Below are positions 56,064 through 64,000 of a stretch of 64,000 nucleotides of DNA, one piece after another. The stretch is from NCBI RefSeq assembly GCF_002127325.2, contig NC_035447.2, positions 27,424,778 to 27,488,777 on the forward strand, in the 5' to 3' direction. The DNA comes from Helianthus annuus. Lineage: Eukaryota > Streptophyta > Magnoliopsida > Asterales > Asteraceae. The notes under the pieces are model-generated. The model was given only the letters and a program-made list of their open reading frames with translations. It had not been told where the DNA came from and searched no databases. Position 1 is the stretch's first letter. The number at the start of each line of letters is the position of its first letter. The translations under genes were made by a program, and so were the position numbers.

Positions 56064-56820
56064 TGTTGGGATTGAACCCTACCAGAGGAACAGATAATGA
56101 AGCCAAAACCGGATCACAACAATGGATTCACAATAAGCAGCTGTTTACTATAAACTTTCCCCTTGACTGTGGCTCCAACATCTGACATACTCCAAAGTAC
56201 TGCCTTTACCAACAACTGCTGACCTACAACTGCTGATCAAGTCAAAGACTGGTGAAGACTAAAGCCCTGCTGCCCAATCTACTGCCTTGAGTCAAGCACT
56301 GCTGATCATGACAAGCACTGCTAGGTTCACAGCAGTGGAAGGATGCAACAACAGTTTTACTTATCTTGTGTATTGTAATGTAACATAAGTAGTTAGCAAA
56401 GCAGTAGTTGTTTAGATCAGTAGATAGAGTTTGTTAGTTTGTTAGATGTCACTTTCATTATGACGTCAGCTGAGATGACTCAGTGGTTTGGTTTGCCTAT
56501 AAATGGAGCAGTACTGAGTACTGTTACATTTGATCGTTTTGGGTGAGTTCTTCTCCTCAATTCAATCCTTTCATCTTGTGCAACCAACCTTGGGGTATCA
56601 GGCTGAGGGGGAGTTTAGTATTGTAAGCATGCTTGTAATCTTTTGACTTGTATTATAATCATTCGACTCAATTTGAAGCATGTGTTTATCAAACTATTCT
56701 CTTCTTTGATTGTGTTTACAAAGTTTGTATTTATTTCCGCTGCACTTTACGTTATTTCATATTCTCTGAATGTACAAATTATACAAACAAACACAATCAT
56801 GAGAGCCTCCGATCCTAACA
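56064..56820 (+). repeat. 5' LTR of element E
   Basis: It begins TGTTGGGATTGAACCC and ends GATCCTAACA. U3 contains TGACGTCA (56461-56468), TGACTCA (56476-56482) and a TATA box (56497-56504). About 15 substitutions and a 12-bp indel separate it from the 3' LTR. Confidence 0.92.
56461..56504 (+). promoter_or_regulatory. bZIP-type sites and TATA box of element E
   Basis: The palindrome TGACGTCA, the GCN4/AP-1-like TGACTCA 8 bp further on and CTATAAAT 14 bp after that form a compact promoter. All three are unchanged in the 3' LTR (63074-63081, 63089-63095, 63110-63117) although neighbouring bases differ. TGACG-type sites are bound by TGA-class bZIP factors; response to defence signals is inference. 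Confidence 0.6.
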
Positions 56821-56822
56821 AT

Positions 56823-56834
56823 TGGTATCAGAGC
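56823..56834 (+). other. Primer-binding site of element E
   Basis: TGGTATCAGAGC, 2 nt after the 5' LTR, is the initiator-tRNA-Met type site. Confidence 0.9.
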
Positions 56835-58877
56835 TTGGACAGTCAAATTCGATCTAACAATCAATTTGACGTAATAGTTTAGCTCAAAATTCATTGATAC
56901 TAAGGTTGGTTGTATTTAGTTGAAAAACAGAGCAAAGAGAAATCATGTTCAAAATGACTATTCTAAAAGCTCTGTAAAACAACCAAGATGTCATAAGATT
57001 CACAAATTTCAAACGATAAGTGACGTCATGCACCAATCACCCATAGCTGTCAGATCCGGAAACATGCCTAGTAACTATGGTATGATTATCGTCAATCAAA
57101 AATTTGATCTCAACTGTTGTTATGAAATTTGTGATGATTTCATCATATTTTGAACCTCAGATTAACAAAACCTATGTTCATATAAACATTAGTGTTTTGC
57201 TAACATAGAAAGAGGGAAATAAAGCTTTAGTCATGAAATCTTATGTGTTAAAAGGCAGGTTGAGGTTCTTTAAAGGACTAAATCAACCCTGTCAAAACAC
57301 ATTAAGAAAATCAGGGGTCAAAACAGTCCAAATCATACGTAGTGTGATATTTGGTAATAAAACATGTACAAATGTGGCCAGATCTCAAAACATTTCTGAA
57401 AAATGATTCTGGATTAAGTATTTCCTCAATAAAATCTCCCAGTAAGTATCTTCTGTACTTATGAATGGGAAGGGGAAAAAGGGAAGAAGAAATTGAACAA
57501 AACTCAAAAGTGTGTTTATCTCAAAACTTTTGAAGTCAAAAGAAAAGAGTATAAACATAAAACACTTTAGACAAATTGTTCAAAATTGGGAAAAGAGTGG
57601 TCATAAAACAATTATGTGCATTCATTGATTCAGGGAAGTTCAGGTAATAATAGTATCCCAGTGATTGAACTTAGAAGAGGACTTTACAATCATTTGATAC
57701 GAAAATGGTTCCAAACAGTGGTCTTAAAAGCTTGAGAATGATATGATTGTGAACTTATTCGAAAAGTTACCAGATTCTTTTGGTATTGTTTTTGAAAACA
57801 TCCTATAATTTTTTCTAAGATGTTTTTCTCCAATAAAGCCGGATATATTATTTTTTTAATAATAATATAATTTGTACTTTTACTCTTTTTGATAGTAAAA
57901 GTTGCGTCTCTGGTCAGGATGTAATTCCCTTATTTTTGTGTGAAATTACTTTCCTAAAACTGATCAAAAGGAAATGTTGCACATGTTAAGGTCATATTAA
58001 GCTCAAGTCTGTTTACCACAGATCTAAAATTGATTGCAATTTGATTTTAAACTACTGAGACACTCATGTTCTAGTTCAAATAATTAGACACAAAATGAAT
58101 AGCCTTGGTAAAGAAGTTCTCATCATCTGGAATGCTAAACCACTGTCAGAAGATAACGAACATGTGGTAAACCTTGAGCAAAATTTCCTAGAAAAACTGC
58201 TGACAAATTAATCTTGATAATCTGCATCTAAAATGTAGTTGTTAAGTATAGCATTTCTGTAGAATAATAACCTTGAACAGATGTTGGACATGATATTGTG
58301 TTTACACAAGACAAAATCAATCTCCACATCTAAACAAGCAGATGCTTAAATTTTGACTGTTAAAAGTTCAACCACTACTGCACTAATAGTTGTTATGCTA
58401 ATGGTCTTTCATTTTTGTTTTCAACCACTGATTTTCCCTTAACTACTGCTGTGTCTGAACATCTGCTTTCTAAAGTCTGTCCACTGCTTAAAGTCAACCC
58501 CTGCTCTTTCATTTCCTTGATAAACACTGTTGTATAACATCAGTGTTCTATCCACTGATGTGCTATCCACTGATAGTTAAAATCACCCATTGATCCATTT
58601 ATTACCGTTGTAACTACTGATGGTTGATCCATCAGTGGCTCCCAAAACAACTGTCTTCCATTATTTACTTTTCCATCAGGGGCTGGCACGTGGTCAGTCT
58701 TTAGTCGTCAGATCATTATAACCGCTGCCACGTCAGTATTTACTTTTTACCAAAATAAAACCCTGATCAAAACCCCAAACAGGGTTTCACTGTTGAATTG
58801 AATTCCAAACATTCTCTTCACAAAGGAGTTTCCCACTCATAACTCCAAAAACATTCTTCGATCTTCTTCATCAAAAA
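56835..58877 (+). other. Leader of element E, no clear gene
   Basis: Two kilobases contain no convincing gene. A short stretch at 57743-57808 (with LFEKLPDSFG) faintly resembles the LFxSLPD motif of Copia UBN2 gag and may be a gag relic. The open frame at 56920-57153 was not recognised. From about 58380 CACTGCT and CACTGATG motifs are frequent. Confidence 0.5.
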
Positions 58878-59579
58878 ATGACGAAATCAAAGTCAAAATC
58901 AAAATCAAAACCATCTTCTTCCTCCGCTTCCACAGACGCCACTCAAATGGCCGCTGAACCCATTGAAATCCCACTCAAATCTCCTCACAATTATTTGGGT
59001 CTACTCACAAAACCCACTTCCACAAACACATTCGACTCCATCATCGACACCTTATCTGCGTCAAAGTACAAAACTTTGATAACAGCAGATGCTCCCATTT
59101 ACCAAGAAACCCAGAGAGAGTTCTGGAAAAATGCTACCCTTGAAAAACAAGGAGACGTTGTCAAAGCCATTAACTCCTCTATACAGGGCAATGCCATTCA
59201 AATCACACCTCAATCCATCTCAGAAGTCTTTAAACTCGATGATCAGAAAGGTAAAACTTCTTTTTCTAAAACCGAGTTGAAAAATGATTTCTTGAACAGG
59301 GGGTATGCAGAACAACCAAAAAGTGATACCTTACAAAAAGGCTATTTCCCTTCTGCACCTAGGTTTTTATTTCACACCCTGTTGATGTGTGCTTCAAATA
59401 AAACAACATCTTTCAATGAAATACCATTAAAAATTCAATGTCTGGGATATGCTATTTTAAACAATGAAAATTATAATTACTCCCAGGAGATTTTTAATGA
59501 CATGGTGAAACATGTTGATAGCAAATCATTCTTGCTTTTTCCAAGGTTTTTAAGCTATTATTTTGAACAAAAAAATTGA
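58878..59579 (+). pseudogene. Element E env-like ORF, N-terminal domain
   Basis: The frame starts at ATG 58878 with a Lys/Ser-rich stretch. The conserved part (about residues 150-230) contains FLFHTLLMCASNKTTSF, the YNYSQEIFNDMV helix and LLFPRFLSYYF. This pattern resembles the domain found in the extra 3' ORF (env-like) of Sirevirus-type Copia elements and related plant proteins; the match is from memory of the family, not a search. No signal peptide or clear membrane segment is visible in this part. One extra base in an A7 run near 59570 shifts the frame, and the text continues one frame over. Confidence 0.6.
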
Positions 59580-60195
59580 AGAAAAAGATAAAAATTTGCT
59601 TAAGCAAGGAAACTATTTTCAAATAAACGGTTTAACACCTGAGACTTTCTCAAGGATGTTAACCCCTTCAACAACAAAAGCAGAGGTGCCTGAGCAGAAT
59701 TTAGCAGTTACAACTGCTCCTCAGGTATTGGCTGCTGAGCCCACTGCTCCAGGTGATCAGAGCAGCACACCAACTGTTCTGAAACCCACATCTGCCACCA
59801 CCAAAAAGACCAAAAAGAAAACATCCAGAAAGCCCCCCAAACCCAAAACAAAGGCACCTCTGGAAGATGAGATCCCAGAGCAAATGTCCGTGACAACACA
59901 AACGTCACCAATAACCACTGCTGCTACTTCCTCACAGCAGTTGGAAGAAAGATATCCACCCTTGCCTCAAACTCCTCTTGCATCCTCACAAAAGGATCAG
60001 GTTGTAAACACAGGGACCCCACAATATGAAGCTCTGGGCCCACTCAGATCCATCTTCCATAGTCCTGATCCCAAGGACATGTCTCTTTCAACTCCCTTAC
60101 CTTCACCCCCCATTACCACCATCCATTATACCTTTGTTGCATGCAGTTGGTATTACTCAGACACAAACCAGTTCCTCTCAAACACCTACCACTGA
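59563..60195 (+). pseudogene. Element E env-like ORF, Pro/Thr/Ser-rich linker
   Basis: This frame continues the previous one after the A-run frameshift: KIEEKDKNLLKQGNYF, then a long low-complexity linker rich in Thr, Ser, Pro and Lys (KPKTKAP, TTAATSSQQ). Near 60130 the frame shifts again. Low complexity makes homology of this part uncertain. Confidence 0.55.
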
Positions 60196-61126
60196 GAGTA
60201 TACTCCCACAAGTGACTGGGTCTGATGCTGATATCTCTGTTATCCCATCAACAACTGAGGAGGTTACACTGCAGGGGTTACAAGTAATTCCTGTCAGTAG
60301 TTCAAGTGGAGCAGCCATTACAAATGTTGAACCCACTGGTTTACATTGGGACAGTGGTTACATTCATAAGACTCCCTTGAAGGCAATTTCTTCAATAGCA
60401 CCTCTGAGAACCACCAGTGAGTTTGTTATGCCCACTGGTACCTTTACAAGGTTAACAAGTGCTGAAGGAAGAAGTCCCCAGTACCAAGAACAAGGGGCAT
60501 CAATGAATGAATTTTGGGATTCAGTTCCTAAGTCATACAATGGTAAAACCACTGCTGGTGGGGATTCAGATGATCCCGTTAACTCGGGTGATGATTCAAA
60601 ATATCAGGAATTGACGGGCAGAGTTGAAAATCGGGAGACCTCAGTTGCTGAAATAAAGGACATGGTGCAACAGCTGTTAAAAGCTCAAAAAGCACAATCC
60701 ACTACTGCTCCAGCTCAAGCACCTGCACAACCTGCACCTGCTGCAAATGAGCTATGGAACATGTTCCAACCACTGCTGGAAAGACAAAAACAGATGGCTG
60801 ATCAGCAGCATGCTATACATGTACAAAAGCTGACAAACATGGTGGAATCAAGGTTCAAAGATACTCAGGCAGACATCAAAGCTATCAAAGCTCATATCCA
60901 AAGTGCCTCTGGGAAAATTCCTACCACTGTCCTCTTCATGAATGAACCCTTCCCAGATAATGCCAAAAAGGGGGAGAAGATCAAGTGGAAGAAGAAAGGA
61001 TTGATGATGGCATTTACATTGAGCCAGAAAAGAATAGCCAAACTAAAGCTGCAGTATCAACACACACTACATCACCACACACCACCACAACCACTGCTAC
61101 ACCATCATCATCATCATCATCTGTGA
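60140..61126 (+). pseudogene. Element E env-like ORF, middle part with coiled coil
   Basis: In this frame a Ser/Thr-rich segment leads to a heptad-like region (YQELTGRVENRE, VAEIKDMVQQLLKAQ), an Ala/Pro run and a second helical stretch ending near residue 350 of the frame. Another frameshift near 61040 makes the end run into a spurious His tract; the continuing frame has Ser instead. The start at 60026 in this frame is not real. Confidence 0.55.
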
Positions 61127-62721
61127 TTACAGCACCAAAACCAAATTCACCATAAAAAACAGCCACCCCACCATCACCTCCTGCCAAAAAGCAGAAGACA
61201 GCAGATGTTACAACATCTGCTGTAATAACAACAGTGGTTGAAACACCAGTTGTTTCAACTGCTGTTAGTCAATCATTCATCACCACTCAAACCACTGCCA
61301 TTACAACCCCTGCTCAAAAGCAGAAGACATCTGCTGACATATCAGTAGTTGTAGTGACAACAGCGGGTGGAACACCAGTTGTTTTAACCACTGTTAGTCA
61401 ACCATCCACCACTGCTCTCACCATTCCTACATCACAACCAAAATCCATTTCATCCACAAAGCTTTACACCAGAAAGAGAAAAATTACTCAGGCAAATGAG
61501 GACAAATATGATCCAAATGCTGCAAAATATCCGATGGAACTGGAAGCTGTGAAAAATGAGATGAGACAATTTTACACTGAAGATGATCCTTCAAACAGAA
61601 GATTCCCTTCACTCATAGGCTTCATAGTCCCAGAAGATATAGATGAATATCTTGAGCTTAAAGCAAGGCAGGCTAAGATAAGAGCCAAGATTGAATGTGA
61701 AGGTCAAAGTGATGAAGCCATCTCTGAAAAACTGAAATTCTTGCTCTCAAAAGTTAAGCAGATGGAAGATTTTGCACAAGAACTAAGCAAAGAAAAGGCT
61801 GATCAACGAAATAAATTAAGAAAAAAATATCTTGCTTATATCATGAAAGAAAAATTCTATCATGCTGAAGAAAAACAGTTTGAAGAATGGCCAATAGTTG
61901 CTTTAAAGCATGAGGCAAATAGGATTGATAGAATCAAAAACGATCCTAGAAAGAAGAAGACTGCTCCAAATTGTAGCAAATACAGAAAGCTCATTGCTGA
62001 CCTAACATCTGAGTACAAGAGAAAGAAACAGGAGCTGGTGGATGCAAAGGTGGACACTGCCACTGCCATAGCAAAATGGTCAAAGCAGCATACTGATGAA
62101 GCTTATGAAAGGCTTAAGAAAAGAAGGATAACTGTCTCAAACACTTCAAAGAATCCTGACTACAAAAAGCTTGAACAACAGATTGAAAATCTCAAAACAC
62201 TGCTCACATCAGCTGATAATCCTATCCTTATGTCAAATCAAGAAGAAGGAAAACAGTTGTCTAGTGAAGAAGTAAAGGAAAAGGAAGCTGAGTACTTCAC
62301 AGAAACCATCAAGAAAATGGGTCTAAAAGAAGAGAGCTCAGTAAAACTTCAAAACCTTTTCAAAAAGGTATTAACCAAGCCTGCATCACCAAGCACTTCA
62401 GAAATATCAGACATTGAGCTAGATCAACAAAAGAGACAAGAGCAAATTGAAAAGGAAACTGCAGAAGATGTAGCTGCAGCAAATGATGTCATTGAGAAGG
62501 CCCTCAAACAAATGTCTGATAGCTTACAACTTTTCACAAGGCCAACATCTCCAAAATCATCAGGAAATAAATCTCTCCCAAGAAACCCATTAGGATTAAA
62601 AGTACTAAAGTGGACTAGGGAACTTTTGATGAGAAATAAAATCCAGAATAATGAAGGGTTTTGGCATTATCTGTTCCAGGGGGAGATTATTGGGATTGAA
62701 CCCTACCAGAGGAACAGATAA
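61050..62721 (+). pseudogene. Element E env-like ORF, C-terminal coiled-coil part
   Basis: After a TAA at about 61154 this frame is open for about 500 codons to the PPT and a few codons into the LTR. It is strongly charged, with long Lys/Glu-rich helices (KFLLSKVKQMEDFAQELSKE, YKKLEQQIENLKTLL, EVKEKEAEYFTETIKKMG) that suggest an elongated coiled coil. No enzyme motif was recognised. Open length after other parts were broken suggests recent decay or late acquisition. Confidence 0.58.
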
Positions 62722-63433
62722 TGAAAGCCAAAACCGGATCACAACAATGGATTCACAATAAGCAGCTGTTTACTATAAACTTTCCCCTTGATTGTGGCTC
62801 CAACATCTGACATACTCCAAAGTACTGCCTTTACCAACAACTGCTGACCTACAACTGCTGATCAAGTCAAAGACTGATGAAGACTAAAGCCCTACTGCCC
62901 AATCTACTGCCTTGAGTCAAGCACTGCTGATCATGACAAGCACTGTTGGGTTCACAGCAGTGGAAGGATGCAACAACAGTTTTACTTATCTTGTGTATTG
63001 TAATGTAACATCAGTAGTTAGCAAAGCAGTAGTTGTTTAGATCAGTAGATAGAGTTAGATGTCACTTTCATGGTGACGTCAGCTGAGATGACTCAGTGGT
63101 TTGGTTTGCCTATAAATGGAGCAGTACTGAGTACTGTTACATTTGATCGTTTTGGGTGAGTTCTTCTCCTCAATTCAATCCTTTCATCTTGTGCAACCAA
63201 CCTTGGGGTATCAGGCTGAGGGGGAGTTTAGTATTGTAAGCATGCTTGTAATCTTTTGATTTGTATTATAATCATTCGACTCAATTTGAAGCACGTGTTT
63301 ATCAAACTATTCTCTTCTTTGATTGTGTTTACAAAGTTTGTATTCATTTCCGCTGCACTTTACATTATTTCATATTCTCTGAATGTACAAATTATACAAA
63401 CAAACACAATCATGAGAACCTCCGATCCTAACA
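62688..63433 (+). repeat. 3' LTR of element E
   Basis: It begins TATTGGGATTGAACCC, so the normal TG tip has mutated to TA, and ends GATCCTAACA. The polypurine tract CCAGGGGGAG lies just upstream (62676-62685). Confidence 0.92.
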
Positions 63434-63789
63434 ATCGTAAACGGGTTTTAATTAAGTAAGAAACCCGTGACTTATGATTAATATGATAGGAGATATTGAA
63501 ATTATGAATCTCATGAGTTTATAGATCAAATAAACATGTTTGTTTGATAAAAACACAAACGGGTCAAAATTTGGTAAAAAGGGTAGTAAGTCGAAGACTT
63601 AAAAGTCTGAAATTTTATTAATCCGGATGTTGGATTTTAACTCCATGAGATGGAGAATTAAATTACGGACCCGTAGGAAAAAAAATCAGGTAAAACGGAT
63701 TAAAAAGGAGAGAGTTATGCTCGTTTCCGTGAAATCGGGTTATGCTGGGAATATGCAGCAACCAGCTTCAACATTCTGTCGAAACAAGG

Positions 63790-63841
63790 CCGTGGCGTAG
63801 CGCCACGGACATACCCTTTTGCCGTCGCGCGTGGCGACGGC
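63790..63841. repeat. Paired GC-rich hairpins in the right LTR of B
   Basis: The same two perfect 8-bp stems as in the left LTR are present (63790-63808 and 63821-63841), with one change only in the linker, while neighbouring AT-rich sequence has several differences. Confidence 0.88.
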
Positions 63842-64000
63842 CTAAATGCTGAAAATTTTGATTTTTTTATTATTTCGATTATTTGACCCAATTTCCTTGT
63901 TGTACTTGTTATTTAACTATCAAAACTGACTTCTAAGTTGGTTTTGATCATAGGTGAATGTCGAGAGTCCCGGATGAAGATCAAGTGGCGAGCAAGAACC

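Larger units (their letters stand above)
56064..63433 (+). mobile_element. Non-autonomous LTR element E carrying only an env-like/coiled-coil frame
   Basis: The 7.37-kb element has ATCGT duplications (56059-56063 and 63434-63438), LTRs of 757 and 746 bp, a tRNA-Met-type PBS and a polypurine tract. Gag, protease, integrase, RT and RNase H were looked for in the 5.87-kb interior and not found. One long coding region (58878-62721), now broken by about three frameshifts and one stop, fills the 3' two thirds. The end layout (CCAGGGGGAG tract, TGTTGG LTR tip, PBS type) is close to that of Sirevirus S. Confidence 0.82.
18873..64000 (+). mobile_element. Large LTR retrotransposon derivative B (LARD-like), runs past the window
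   Basis: Two long LTRs (left 18873-32158, right 53675 to beyond 64000) start TGTAACACCCC, and the left ends GGGCGTTACA. Without nested elements the left LTR is about 3.13 kb and the interior about 2.85 kb (32159-34770 plus 53435-53674). A PBS follows the left LTR and a polypurine tract precedes the right LTR. No gag, protease, RT or integrase was found inside, so it fits a LARD. The end-of-pol remnant before the polypurine tract suggests descent from a Tekay/Del-type chromovirus. Its TSD is predicted to be CTTTC (18868-18872) but the right flank is not visible. Confidence 0.8.
53675..64000 (+). repeat. Right LTR of element B, split by element E and cut by the window end
   Basis: The segments are 53675-56063 and 63439-64000 (about 2.95 kb). 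The last base corresponds to about 31958 in the left LTR, so roughly 200 bp lie outside the window. It lacks the tip hairpin of the left copy and has a 54-bp stretch (55264-55317) that the left copy lacks. Confidence 0.85.

Noticed and set aside
56920..57153. Small protein gene in the leader of E
   Set aside because: No domain, no codon-use signal and no counterpart elsewhere in the window.
61060..61126. Poly-histidine tail of the frame at 60026-61126
   Set aside because: It is an out-of-frame reading of a CAT/ATC repeat that encodes Ser in the continuing frame.

Overview
The window is plant nuclear DNA made almost entirely of nested transposable elements. No host protein-coding gene and no host RNA gene was recognised. 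The element families (an L1-type LINE with an RRM/DUF4283 ORF1, Sirevirus-like Copia, chromovirus-like Gypsy with LTRs over 3 kb, a Tat-lineage Gypsy with a second RNase H, a PIF/Harbinger element), the 5-bp target-site duplications (TSDs) and the low GC content point to a eudicot. The gag and LTR types resemble those of Asteraceae; that family-level call is inference, not proof.

Layout. The oldest recognisable layer is a LINE (L) on the minus strand. Its 3' end is at about 587 and its pieces lie at 587-3788, 6558-7868 and 14435-15371. The rest of its 5' end should lie beyond the right edge of the window. L was interrupted by: solo LTR X1 (3789-6557, TSD TAAGT); solo LTR X2 of the same family (7869-14434, TSD GAAGT), which holds solo LTR Y (9275-13479, TSD GCAAA), which holds an ORF1-only Harbinger element H (10595-12656, TSD TTA); solo LTR A1 (15372-18866, TSD TCTTT); and a very large LTR element B (18873 to past 64000).

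Element B. Its left LTR (18873-32158) carries a degenerate Sirevirus-like Copia S (19143-29296, TSD GTAAT). Its interior has no gag or pol and was split by A2 (34771-53429, TSD GCTAA), a second copy of solo LTR A. A2 contains Gypsy derivative C (36688-51975, TSD CTAGA). The left LTR of C contains the youngest insertion, Tat-lineage Gypsy D (39822-46958, TSD ACTTT). The right LTR of B (53675 to end) contains element E (56064-63433, TSD ATCGT), whose only recognisable coding capacity is an envelope-like/coiled-coil reading frame. The nesting L > B > A2 > C > D is five levels deep.

Functionally this is a graveyard that keeps many non-autonomous forms side by side: B (large LTRs, no genes), C (two gag copies, no pol), D (almost intact pol, gag core deleted), E (env-like frame only) and H (ORF1 only, no transposase). 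Each keeps some of the cis signals needed for mobilisation in trans (TG..CA LTR ends, primer-binding site, polypurine tract or terminal inverted repeats). Several LTR families also share an unusual cis architecture: paired GC-rich hairpins in the promoter region in four of them, and in family A a hairpin whose two arms have changed together between copies.
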